Shown piece after piece: positions 28,032 to 36,795 of a stretch of 64,000 nucleotides of DNA. The stretch's first letter is position 1, and the number at the start of each line of letters is the position of its first letter. The DNA is from JBKEDC01 sp047971925 (GTDB lineage Bacteria > Bacteroidota > Bacteroidia > Bacteroidales > Prolixibacteraceae). A model generated the notes under the pieces. That model saw only the letters and a list, made by a program, of their open reading frames with translations. It did not search any database and was not told where the DNA came from. Location of the stretch: NCBI GenBank assembly GCA_047971925.1, contig JBKEAC010000085.1, forward strand, positions 29,874 to 93,873. The letters are read 5' to 3'. Both the position numbers and the translations under genes were made by a program.

Positions 28032-28063
28032 AAAGACTAGTCCTAAGACTAGTCTTTTTTTGC
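28032..28063 (+). terminator. Hairpin terminator downstream of secG
   Basis: AAAGACTAGT, loop CCTAAG, ACTAGTCTTT, then a run of T. Ten perfect base pairs. Confidence 0.85.
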
Positions 28064-28362
28064 AACCAACGATAGAGCTAATTGTGCTAATTATTTTTTT
28101 AAGACAATTAAAAGCAAATTCCGAAGTTCATAAATTCCAAAACAAAGTCACGCAATCGATTTAATCACAAACTCCGGTTTTTACGCAGAAATATCTTAAA
28201 CTGAAACCTGAACTATTTAATACAATTTTCGAAATTAAAAGACTAAATTTGAATCAAAAATATGATTAAAACTAATAGGTCATGTGGTGAAAATTTCCAA
28301 TTCTCAATTAAAAACGAATTCTCAAGATCATCTTTTACTCTATCATTTAAAAACAAAACATT
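28064..28362 (+). other. Intergenic, no gene seen
   Basis: AT-rich; no ORF or repeat recognised. Must contain the promoter of the ABC exporter operon, but no clear TAnnTTTG is present close to the start. Confidence 0.4.
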
Positions 28363-30108
28363 TTGCGCAAAAAAATTCAATTTATATATCATTACACCAG
28401 TCAATATAAATGGTGGTATCTCGGTGGTATCATCGCATTAATCCTCACCATTTGGATTTCAATTCTCATTCCTGAATATATCCAACTCTCAATCGACCTC
28501 CTTCACGACAAAAAATTTCAGCAAACCGATACACTTCGTCAATACATCGGCATTATTATTCTGCTGGCACTTGCAATGATTATCGTTAGATCAATTTCTC
28601 GAATACTTCTTTTTATTCCAGCTCGCCTCATTGAGCGGCAATTGAAAGGAGAAATGTTCCTCAAACTTAGTTCTTTTGGTAAAATTTATTTTGATGAAAA
28701 CCCAACGGGTACAATCATCTCGAGAATAAACAATGATATCAACGGCATTCGCATGATTACTGGATTTGGTACTTTGCAGCTGATTAACATTGTTTTCTCC
28801 CTATCGCTCACACCCTACATGATGTGGAAACTATCTCCAAGCCTAACTATTTATTGCATTGTTCCTGTCATCATCATATTTGCAATTGTTAGAGCAGGTA
28901 TGAAAATAATGGTAAACCACACCCAACACCAAATGACATCTCTTCAATCATTATCGGCAAAAACCATTTCTTTTCTATCAGGGAATAGCGTAATTAAAAG
29001 CTACAATATTTATGATTATGCCGAAAATGATGTCGAAATAGAAAACATTCGTCTATTTAATCATCAGATGAAAATTTCGTGGATTCGTTCTTTTGTCATG
29101 CCTCTGCTAGCCAACATGAGTCAAATTCTTAAAGTGCTCATTCTTTTTGCTGGTGGAATTTATTGCATTAATGGAGAATTAACCATCGGAGAACTAACTG
29201 CCTATATTGCCTATTCAGCCTTACTCACCCAGCCCATCATGAGCCTTGGTTGGGTGCTCACCATTTTCCAACAAGGAATTGTGGGAATTGAAAGTTTACA
29301 AACCATTTTAAACCGAGAGGGTGAAGATGACCATCGTGCTTCACTTGATGCAAATGTAAAACAAGATTTATTTCAGCACGGAATAAAAATTCAGAATTTA
29401 TCCTACGCTTTTCCTAATTCCACTTCGAATACACTTAGCAATATCAGTTTTCAAATAAATCCAGGTGAAATTATTGGCATTACTGGTGAAGTGGGTGCAG
29501 GAAAAAGCACTCTTATCAACTGCATTAATGGCTATCTTCGCACTGAAAGTGGTATGATTTTGTTTGGCAAGCTCGATGCCAATGAAATAAAATCCGATGA
29601 TATTAGGCATGTGGTTCGCACTGTAAGTCAAGACACCTTCTTATTCTCCGATACAATTGAAAATAACATCATTTTTGGCTCTCAGAAAAACAATAACGCA
29701 CGAAATCTCGATGATGCCATTTATAAATCGGCATTAAAGGACGAAATTCTTCGATTTCAAGCCCACGAAAAAACAATCGTCGGAGAAAAAGGCATCATGC
29801 TTTCTGGCGGTCAGAAACAACGCCTTAGCTTGGCACGAGCATTATACACCCCTTGCGATCTACTTATTCTTGATGATATTTTCTCAGCTGTTGATACTGC
29901 TACTGAACAATTTCTAATCACCCAAATTCTAGAAAACAATGTAGCAAAGAGCCTAATCATCGTTTCTAATCGTACTAGTGTACTTCAAAAAACAAATCAA
30001 ATCATTGTGCTCAACAATGGAGAAATTAGTGAAAAAGGTAGCCATGAAGAACTACTGCTAAATTCTGCATTCTATCAGCAAATATTGAGACTACAAACCG
30101 AACAATAA
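28363..30108 (+). CDS. ABC exporter half-transporter, subunit 1 (degenerate ATP site residues)
   Basis: 581 residues: six-helix membrane domain (residues ~15–300) then an ATPase domain. Walker A GEVGAGKST, signature LSGGQKQR, Walker B LLILDDIFSAVD, with Asp where the catalytic Glu is normal, and the H-loop reads VSNRTS with Asn in place of His. The gene overlaps the next by one base (TAATG). It resembles MdlA/BmrC-type subunits. Start is a TTG at 28363; no better ATG exists near the expected N terminus. Likely exports drugs, lipids or peptides; substrate unknown. Confidence 0.9.
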   Translation: MRKKIQFIYHYTSQYKWWYLGGIIALILTIWISILIPEYIQLSIDLLHDKKFQQTDTLRQYIGIIILLALAMIIVRSISRILLFIPARLIERQLKGEMFLKLSSFGKIYFDENPTGTIISRINNDINGIRMITGFGTLQLINIVFSLSLTPYMMWKLSPSLTIYCIVPVIIIFAIVRAGMKIMVNHTQHQMTSLQSLSAKTISFLSGNSVIKSYNIYDYAENDVEIENIRLFNHQMKISWIRSFVMPLLANMSQILKVLILFAGGIYCINGELTIGELTAYIAYSALLTQPIMSLGWVLTIFQQGIVGIESLQTILNREGEDDHRASLDANVKQDLFQHGIKIQNLSYAFPNSTSNTLSNISFQINPGEIIGITGEVGAGKSTLINCINGYLRTESGMILFGKLDANEIKSDDIRHVVRTVSQDTFLFSDTIENNIIFGSQKNNNARNLDDAIYKSALKDEILRFQAHEKTIVGEKGIMLSGGQKQRLSLARALYTPCDLLILDDIFSAVDTATEQFLITQILENNVAKSLIIVSNRTSVLQKTNQIIVLNNGEISEKGSHEELLLNSAFYQQILRLQTEQ

Positions 30109-31877
30109 TGAACAATACCGAGATAAAAATTCAGCTCAAAGATTGGCAACTACTTGTGCGGTTTGCCAAATACTTTCGTCCTCACAAAAAATGGCTTAGC
30201 TACAGTTTAATTTCAATACCTATCACTACAGCGGCAAGTGTTCTCTTTCTTTATTTAGTTCAATCAATCATTGACAACTACATTATTGCTGGAAATTTAG
30301 AAGGATTAAAATGGCAATCTCTTGCCTTATTCTTTGTCTTAATTATCAACATTCTTTTCGATGGTACTTATAGCTATTCCTTTGTGAAGGCTGGAGGGCT
30401 TACCATTATGGATGTGCGAAAGAAAATGTTTGCCAAAGCCATTCGATTTCCGTCAAAATATTACGATAAAAACCCTATCGGAATCACTCTTTCACGGCTC
30501 ACAAGCGATCTAGATGCCATTGCTGAATCATTTGCCTCTGGCATACTTGGACTTCTTGCTGATAGTATCAAGACCATTGCTTTAACAATCTATCTTTTCT
30601 GCATTAATTGGAAACTAGCTCTTGCTGCAATCATTCTCCTTCCTGCCATTATGCTGATCATTCAATTCTTACGAAAAAAAATGAGAAAAGCATTCTTTGC
30701 TGCTCGTGCAAGTCTTGCCAAATCGGCTGCCTATTTGCAAGAAGCGCTGTATGGAATTAAAACAATCCAACTTTATGCCGCCAAAGATGAGGTTTTTAAA
30801 AAATACGACAAACTTAACAAGGACTTTAGCGATGCTCAGAATCATTCTAACATCTATGATTCTACACTATACTCAGTTATCGATGGAATCACAACGATTG
30901 CTACTGCTCTTGTCATTGCGTTAGGAGCAATTCTCATTGGAAACCAAAACCTAACCATTGGCATTCTTATCGTTTTTATCACTTCTCTTGAACGCCTTTT
31001 TGTCCCAATTCGGCAATTTGCACAACAGGTTTCTACAATTCAGCGTGCTCTTTCAAGCCTTGACCATCTGAGCGACCTATTCGACACCAAGATTGAAGAA
31101 GATGATTCCGTTCTACAAAACCAAAAGAATGATAGTCAAGAAATAAACATACAAGAAATAGAATTTAAAAATGTTTACTTTAGATACTCTGATGATGGCG
31201 ATGATGTTCTTAAAAACATTTCTTTCAAATTAAATAAAGGCAACCGAATAGCACTCGTGGGAACTACTGGTTCAGGGAAATCAACCATTATTAAGCTTCT
31301 TGCTAAAAACTACAACAACTATCGAGGTTCTATTAAAATTAACGGACATGAACTAAGCGATCTTTCTATCCATTTAGTCCGAAAGGCCATTTCTGTCATG
31401 CAACAAGATATTTTCATGTTCAACGACACCATTAACTTCAACATTGCATTGGGTAGAGATAATATTTCCACCGATGATGTTAAAGCCGCTGCCGAATTCG
31501 TGTGTGCCAATCAATTTATTGAAAAACTTCCTCAACAATACAACCATCTTATTAAAGACAACGGGACTAATCTATCTAAAGGACAGGCTCAGCTTTTATC
31601 ATTTGCACGTGCTATTGCGGGAAAATCCGATTTAATCATCCTCGATGAAGCAACATCATCTGTCGATTCCATCACCGAGCAAGCCATACAGCAAGCTATA
31701 GCCAATATTTTCGATAAAAAAACGGTAATTGCGGTGGCTCACCGACTAAGCACGATTAAAAATTCCGATTTGATACTCGTGCTCGATAAGGGAGAAATCA
31801 TTGAACAAGGAAATCATCAAGACTTAATTGACATGCATGGTAAATACGCTCAATTAGTTCAAAAACTCGATTCGTAA
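30108..31877 (+). CDS. ABC exporter half-transporter, subunit 2 (catalytic ATP site)
   Basis: 589 residues, the same layout as its partner. Walker A GTTGSGKST, Walker B LIILDEATSSVD with the catalytic Glu, and H-loop IAVAHRLSTI with His. The signature is altered to LSKGQAQ. Combined with subunit 1, one composite site has Walker/H residues from this subunit and LSGGQ from subunit 1 (complete), while the other has Asp, Asn and LSKGQ (impaired). This asymmetry is known for heterodimeric exporters such as TM287/288 and BmrCD. It supports an obligate heterodimer. Confidence 0.92.
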   Translation: MNNTEIKIQLKDWQLLVRFAKYFRPHKKWLSYSLISIPITTAASVLFLYLVQSIIDNYIIAGNLEGLKWQSLALFFVLIINILFDGTYSYSFVKAGGLTIMDVRKKMFAKAIRFPSKYYDKNPIGITLSRLTSDLDAIAESFASGILGLLADSIKTIALTIYLFCINWKLALAAIILLPAIMLIIQFLRKKMRKAFFAARASLAKSAAYLQEALYGIKTIQLYAAKDEVFKKYDKLNKDFSDAQNHSNIYDSTLYSVIDGITTIATALVIALGAILIGNQNLTIGILIVFITSLERLFVPIRQFAQQVSTIQRALSSLDHLSDLFDTKIEEDDSVLQNQKNDSQEINIQEIEFKNVYFRYSDDGDDVLKNISFKLNKGNRIALVGTTGSGKSTIIKLLAKNYNNYRGSIKINGHELSDLSIHLVRKAISVMQQDIFMFNDTINFNIALGRDNISTDDVKAAAEFVCANQFIEKLPQQYNHLIKDNGTNLSKGQAQLLSFARAIAGKSDLIILDEATSSVDSITEQAIQQAIANIFDKKTVIAVAHRLSTIKNSDLILVLDKGEIIEQGNHQDLIDMHGKYAQLVQKLDS

Positions 31878-32048
31878 GCGCCCTAATTTTTCGAGTTTCT
31901 CAACTGAATTACCAAAAATTTAGCAGACTCCTCCTTGAAGCAGTCTTCACTAAATTCATTTTTGATTTACTAAAAATTTCTGTGCCAACAATTGCCTTTA
32001 TTATAAGTTTTAAACTATCTTTACAGAGAATTTAAAAAAACATTCTGT

Positions 32049-32582
32049 ATGGCGATCATAAGACCATTAAACGGGAAAACCCCTATCATAGGCAGCAAAT
32101 GCTTTATAGCTGAAAATGCAGCCATCATCGGAGATGTAGAAATTGGAAACGGAAGTAGCGTGTGGTATAGCACCGTACTTCGTGGTGATGTGAACTACAT
32201 TAAAATAGGTGAGAATACCAGCATTCAAGATTGTGCAGTTATTCACGGCACTTATCAGAAATCCGCAACAAATATCGGAAACCACGTTATCATTGCCCAT
32301 GGAGCCATTGTGCACGGAGCAACTCTTCACGACCATGTGATGGTGGGAATGAATGCCGTTGTTCTCGATGATTGCATTATTCACTCAAACACAATCATTG
32401 CCGCTGGCTCGGTAGTTACAAAAGGAACGGAAGTGGAAGGAAACAGTGTTTATGCAGGAATTCCAGCTAAAAAAATCAAAGACTTAACTCCTGAGCTAGC
32501 TCAAAATGAGCTAGAACGAATAGCTAAAAACTATGCCACCTATGCCAGTTGGTATGGCGATTATTATAACAACGAAAAATAA
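32049..32582 (+). CDS. Gamma-class carbonic anhydrase-like left-handed beta-helix protein
   Basis: 177 residues built of hexapeptide repeats (IGDVEIGNGSSVWYSTVLRG and onwards), with a C-terminal helix. Three His at about residues 66, 84 and 89 (VIHGTYQ, IIAHGAIVHGA) match the zinc ligands of the YrdA/CaiE/gamma-CA family, which form trimers with metal sites at subunit interfaces. Some family members lack measurable carbonic anhydrase activity. Followed after 40 bases by a nucleotidyltransferase, likely the same operon. Confidence 0.88.
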   Translation: MAIIRPLNGKTPIIGSKCFIAENAAIIGDVEIGNGSSVWYSTVLRGDVNYIKIGENTSIQDCAVIHGTYQKSATNIGNHVIIAHGAIVHGATLHDHVMVGMNAVVLDDCIIHSNTIIAAGSVVTKGTEVEGNSVYAGIPAKKIKDLTPELAQNELERIAKNYATYASWYGDYYNNEK

Positions 32583-32622
32583 ATCGATTTATCATTACAA
32601 AAAATAAAATAACACAAAACAA

Positions 32623-33522
32623 ATGAAACCAACTTTATTAATTTTAGCAGCAGGAATGGGCAGCCGATATGGCGGTTTAAAGCAAATTGACCCATTTGGA
32701 CCAAACGGAGAAGCAATTATTGAATATTCCGTGTTCGATGCAATTCGTGCTGGATTTGGAAAAGTAGTTTTTGTCATTCGTGAAAGCTTTGCCGATGAAT
32801 TTAAAGCAAAATTCAATGGTAAATTAGAAGGAAAAATCGAAGTAGAATATGTCTATCAAGAACTCAACAAACTACCCGAAGGCTATACATGCCCTGAAGG
32901 TCGTGAAAAACCTTGGGGTACTGGGCATGCAATTCTAATGGCAAAAGAAGCTATTAAAGAACCTTTTGCATCAATCAATGCCGATGATTTCTACGGAAAA
33001 GAAGCCTTTGAAGTAATGGCTAAATTCCTTGCAAACGATTGCAATGAAGAGCAATATAGCATGATGGGATATTCTCTTAAAAACACACTCTCTGAATATG
33101 GTTCGGTGAGCCGTGGAATTTGCGAAAGCGATGCTAAAAACAACCTCACTGTAATCGTTGAGCGCCATGACATTCGCCGTGAAGCCGATGGCATTGTGTG
33201 CGACAATGGTCAAGGTGAAAAAATTAAGCTAGAAGAAAACTCTCCTGCGTCGATGAACTATTGGGGATTCCATCCTAGCCTATTCAATAAGTTAGAAAAA
33301 TTATTTAAACAGTTCCTCGATACAAACATCAACACTCCAAAATCAGAATTTTACATTCCTAACGTGGTGTTCGATTTAATTAAGAGCAAAGAAGCTGCAA
33401 CTAAGGTGCTAGAAGCCGATTCTCCATGGTTTGGTGTAACATTCCCCGACGACAAGCCATTTGTGGTTGGAAAAATTAAAGACTTAACCGATAAAGGCAT
33501 ATATCCACCTAAATTGTGGTAA
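32623..33522 (+). CDS. Sugar-phosphate nucleotidyltransferase-like protein
   Basis: 299 residues, cytosolic. N terminus LLILAAGMGSRYGGLKQIDP is the nucleotide-binding loop of the GT-A NTP-transferase fold; INADDFYG (about residue 119) carries the metal-binding Asp. The layout matches a group common in Bacteroidota annotated only as nucleotidyltransferase; the exact sugar is unknown. Ends at a hairpin terminator. Confidence 0.82.
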   Translation: MKPTLLILAAGMGSRYGGLKQIDPFGPNGEAIIEYSVFDAIRAGFGKVVFVIRESFADEFKAKFNGKLEGKIEVEYVYQELNKLPEGYTCPEGREKPWGTGHAILMAKEAIKEPFASINADDFYGKEAFEVMAKFLANDCNEEQYSMMGYSLKNTLSEYGSVSRGICESDAKNNLTVIVERHDIRREADGIVCDNGQGEKIKLEENSPASMNYWGFHPSLFNKLEKLFKQFLDTNINTPKSEFYIPNVVFDLIKSKEAATKVLEADSPWFGVTFPDDKPFVVGKIKDLTDKGIYPPKLW

Positions 33523-33548
33523 TATCTATCTGTTAAAACATTAATATT

Positions 33549-33583
33549 AACGAGGATGTAATAAAAACATCCTCGTTTTTTTT
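33549..33583 (+). terminator. Hairpin terminator after the nucleotidyltransferase gene
   Basis: AACGAGGATGT, loop AATAAAA, ACATCCTCGTT, then T-run: an 11-bp perfect stem. Confidence 0.9.
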
Positions 33584-33600
33584 GGTCTATGTCGAATAGG

Positions 33601-33855
33601 ATTGGTAAAAATAATTTGCCTCTTTAGTTGTTCCTAACTTAGAGAAGGATGTGATTGAAACACGCTTGCAATACACTTGCAACGCACTTACAACAGTCTT
33701 CTATCATTTAATCGAAGCTCGCCACATGCTATTCGTTTTTCAACGGAACGCCCATTTGGTCATTGTTGCATTGCCTTGTAGAATTAACCAAGCAAGCATA
33801 ATTCGACAATTCACCTACCCACTAAATTCAACATATAGCCTTTTTTAAAAAAACT
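33601..33855 (+). repeat. Array-poor relative of the array D element (element B')
   Basis: 33639–33683 matches the array D leader at 61937–61981 in 41 of 45 positions, including the shared TTGAAACACGCTTGCAATAC. 33735–33753 (GTTTTTCAACGGAACGCCC) matches the D trailer at 62234–62252 in 17 of 19. Between them lie only 51 bases here, against 252 in D. It ends near AAATTCAACATATAGCC, like the D right edge. A 65-codon open frame here is not credible as a gene. Confidence 0.75.
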
Positions 33856-33959
33856 AACCCGTTGGCGGAATTAAATCGATGCATTTTTAATCCGATAAAT
33901 AATAATTGAGTTTTAAAGGAACAAAAATCGTTGCTAAAACACTTCTTATTACATTATAA

Positions 33960-34260
33960 ATTGAAGCTTAACTTAGCTCATGGGGAAAAATGTCGGCAAT
34001 TAAGTTGACTTAAAGCACCACATTAAAAAGTTTATCAACAATTAAGTTGGCTTAAAGCATTACATCAAAAAAATTATCAACAATTAAGTTGGCTTAAAGC
34101 ACCATTTCAAAAAAAATATGAACTAATAAGTTTGCTTAAAGCACCATTTCAAAAAGTTTATCGATAATTAAGTTGGCTTAAAGCACCTCATCAAAAAAAA
34201 TATGGACTAATAAGTTTGCTTAATTTTGCATTTCAAAAAAAAAATGGACCAATAAGCTTT
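33960..34260 (+). repeat. Array B: 42-bp tandem repeats
   Basis: (A/T)TAAG cores fall at 34000, 34042, 34084, 34126, 34168, 34210 and 34252, exactly 42 apart, after a seed TTGAAGCTTAA at 33961. The seed-to-first-core step is 38, as in array A. Cores are TTAAGTTGGCTTAA or ATAAGTTTGCTTA, and the two types alternate from 34084 on. All frames of the repeat contain stops, so it does not code. Unit text overlaps array A (AAATATGGAC(A/T)AATAAG). Confidence 0.88.
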
Positions 34261-34380
34261 TTTTTAAACCGTAGTGTTCTAACAAATATAGTCATTGAGC
34301 ACGTCGGTTGACGATGATTAAATGATAGATTCAGAAGATATTACACAATCTTCCTGATGGTGATGCATTGCTATGTATCT

Positions 34381-34423
34381 TTAACAGCCTCCTCAATTTA
34401 ATAATTAATTTTAAGAAGTTCCC
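34381..34423 (+). mobile_element. MITE-like family, right-end fragment inside composite element B
   Basis: TTAACAGCCTCCTCAATTTA then TTAATTTTAAGAAGTTCCC. This matches the right part of the complete copy at 63371–63412 (TTAGCAGCTTCCCC, CTAATTTTTAGAAGTTCCC) with few changes. Left part absent. Confidence 0.6.
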
Positions 34424-34548
34424 AAAATACCAATGAAACACGAAAACGCATAACTCATTCTTCTTTAAAATTGCAAATAATTAATTCCGCCGACAAGTTA
34501 ACTACAAAATCTCTACACGTTTTTTTTCATTTTCATTGAAGTAAATCT

Positions 34549-34556
34549 TATTTTTG
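34549..34556 (+). promoter_or_regulatory. -7 box (TATTTTTG) before the Omp85-like gene
   Basis: Exact TAnnTTTG match. It contains the in-frame TTG at 34554, which is therefore unlikely to be the translation start. Confidence 0.55.
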
Positions 34557-34628
34557 CATTCTAATATTCAACTAAAACAACAATCTCTTTTTAAAAAATC
34601 TATTTGCAAGAAAATAAACCCAATCATT

Positions 34629-36479
34629 TTGAAATCATTCCCCTTCTACATATGGTTTTTTCTACTACTCTTTCCATTCTGTGGAAGCAGTCAGAGTTTA
34701 TTGCAAGACACCCTTCCCTCTGCCACAAAATACAACAATATATTTTCCGATAGCGCACTTGTAAGAATCAGAAGTAAAAAATTCACGCGCATTATTTACG
34801 AAGGAATAGCTGCAGAACGTGGCGATCCGAATGTTAGAGAAAAAGCTCGTCAAAATCAGTATGCTAATCTTTATCGTTTACAAGGAAAAACAATTGGGAA
34901 AATCAGAATTAATCGACTTGATGCATTCGGACCAACCTTGGAAGACACCGCTTTTGTACACCCTAGTTCATTTGTGAAATGGGCAAACAAAATGCATGCC
35001 AAATCGAGTGCCGGCACCATTGAAAAAAATATTTTTTTAAAAAGTGGCGATGAACTCAATTCGGAAATCGTGCTAGAAAACGAACGCTTAATTCGCCAAA
35101 TGGAATACATTCGCGATGCACGCATACTCGCCGAACTTGATTCTAATGACACCACAAAAGTGAACTTGGTTGTAATTACCAAAGACGTCTTCTCCTATGG
35201 AGCCGAAATGCAATTAAAAGGACTCGAGGATGGCTTTTTCTCTATCTTTAATCAAAATATCTGGGGAATTGGTCACCAATTAGGCGGAGGCATTGTGTGG
35301 AACACCCAAGCCAATGATGGTTTGGGAATAAGAAGTTCCTACACTGCCCGAAATATCAAGGGAACATACACCGACGCCACCGTGGGATTCATTAACAGCT
35401 ATCGACAAAAAGGAATGGTAATTGATGTGCAACGCCCATTTGCCAAAACAAACACCCATTGGGCTGGTGGAACTGAATTTTATAAAATGTGGCGTACAAA
35501 TTCTTATTATGAAACCGAAATTGTTACATCCGACACCATACGCTCTCCAGTTAACTACACCGCCTATGACCTCTGGAGTGGATACGCATTCAAATTAGGA
35601 AATAAACAAATTTCAAGCAGCCCCTATTTAGTGCTCGCTGCCCGATATCGGAATGTCGATTTTATCTCTCGTCCAAAAGCTGGCGAAGATGGCAAACAAT
35701 ATTTTGCTGATTCCAAACTGTACATGCTTAGCCTCAGTCTTTCCAAACGACAATACATTCGCGATAACCACATTTATAGCTATGGTATCACCGAAGACAT
35801 TCCCAAAGGTTTCCTACACGAATTTGTGTTTGGTCATGACGATAACGAATTCAACCAACGTCTTTATGGTCACCTATTTATTTCGAGTGGAAATCTCATC
35901 CAAATGAAACCAACTTATCTCTATTTATCGGCAGGATTTGGAAGTTTTTTCAACAAAACAGGGATTGAACAAGGTGAATTGCAATTAAATTTCAACCTCA
36001 TTTCTCGACAATTTAAAATAGGCAATCAAATTGCCCGACAATTCATTTCTGCCAAATATGTGCATGGCTACAATCGTTTTAACCAAGAATACTTAGAACT
36101 CGACGATAACGATGGCATTAGAGGATTTGAAAGCAATCTTACTTTTGGCAAAAAAAAGTTCTATATTAACACCGAAACTCTCTATTTTTTAAACAAAAAA
36201 TTCTGGGGATTCAACATGGCATTTTTTAATTTTTTCGACATTGGAGTGCTTGCTCATCAAGACGAAAGTATTTTTAAAGGAAGGTGGTATTCTGGATTTG
36301 GTGCTGGCATTCGCTTCAAAAACGAGAGCTTAGTGTTCGATACAATTCAATTGCGCTTTGCTTTCTATCCTGGATCTCCATCTGACCAAACTTTATTTGG
36401 TGTTCAAGGCGGATATCTACGCCGAGAAATACCCTATGACTTCCAAGCTCGTAAACCAATCAACTTAGAATATCGCTAA
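34629..36479 (+). CDS. Omp85/BamA-superfamily-like outer-membrane protein
   Basis: About 616 residues from TTG 34629 (then KSFPFYIWFFLLLFPFCGSSQ, a signal peptide); an earlier in-frame TTG lies within the promoter box. Near residue 120–195 the segment FLKSGDELNSEIVLENERLIRQ to VNLVVITKDVFSY looks like a POTRA domain. The rest is alternating beta strands, and the late RGFE in DDNDGIRGFESNL resembles the VRGY/F motif of the Omp85 lid loop. Role by family: protein or lipid insertion into the outer membrane. A single POTRA suggests an accessory member rather than BamA. Start is uncertain. Confidence 0.7.
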   Translation: MKSFPFYIWFFLLLFPFCGSSQSLLQDTLPSATKYNNIFSDSALVRIRSKKFTRIIYEGIAAERGDPNVREKARQNQYANLYRLQGKTIGKIRINRLDAFGPTLEDTAFVHPSSFVKWANKMHAKSSAGTIEKNIFLKSGDELNSEIVLENERLIRQMEYIRDARILAELDSNDTTKVNLVVITKDVFSYGAEMQLKGLEDGFFSIFNQNIWGIGHQLGGGIVWNTQANDGLGIRSSYTARNIKGTYTDATVGFINSYRQKGMVIDVQRPFAKTNTHWAGGTEFYKMWRTNSYYETEIVTSDTIRSPVNYTAYDLWSGYAFKLGNKQISSSPYLVLAARYRNVDFISRPKAGEDGKQYFADSKLYMLSLSLSKRQYIRDNHIYSYGITEDIPKGFLHEFVFGHDDNEFNQRLYGHLFISSGNLIQMKPTYLYLSAGFGSFFNKTGIEQGELQLNFNLISRQFKIGNQIARQFISAKYVHGYNRFNQEYLELDDNDGIRGFESNLTFGKKKFYINTETLYFLNKKFWGFNMAFFNFFDIGVLAHQDESIFKGRWYSGFGAGIRFKNESLVFDTIQLRFAFYPGSPSDQTLFGVQGGYLRREIPYDFQARKPINLEYR

Positions 36480-36795
36480 AACACCTCTCATTACACTGCT
36501 CCCAAAGCATAACTTGAGAAATAGACATTCTTCTTTTTTTTGGTGTTGACGGAATGAGAGTGCTGAAAAAAATACCGCCCCTAAAAAAATCCCTTGCAAG
36601 CAAGCACATGAGCAATTGAAGAGGCACAAAGACAAAATAAGTAGGGTGCAAAATAAAAATCAAAAAAAAGAAGTTCTGTAATTCTAAGTATGTTATGTGA
36701 GAAAGGAAAGCAAAATAAACCAAGTAAGTAATACTTTATTTGCCAATCTCATCTTCTTTTTATAAATTCGAGCTTTATTTAAAAATTAAACGCAA
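36480..36795 (+). other. Intergenic, no gene seen
   Basis: AT-rich, with several A-runs. The minus-strand frame across it has no homologous features and overlaps the upstream stop. No tandem array or MITE end found. Confidence 0.4.

Larger units (their letters stand above)
33861..34494 (+). repeat. Composite element around array B with 16-bp inverted ends
   Basis: Left end GTTGGCGGAATTAAAT (33861–33876) and right end AATTAATTCCGCCGAC (34479–34494) are inverted repeats with 14 of 16 matches. Enclosed are the A-type leader (33867–33970), array B, and a fragment of the MITE-like family (34381–34423). No transposase. The ends could be those of a non-autonomous unit or could be unrelated to mobility. 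Confidence 0.6.

Noticed and set aside
33651..33848. 65-codon frame in element B'
   Set aside because: Lies in a repeated non-coding element whose homologue at array D does not preserve the frame.
36460..36723. 87-codon minus-strand frame after the Omp85-like gene
   Set aside because: Overlaps the gene end, has a Phe/Leu-rich random composition typical of AT-rich intergenic DNA, and shows no promoter.
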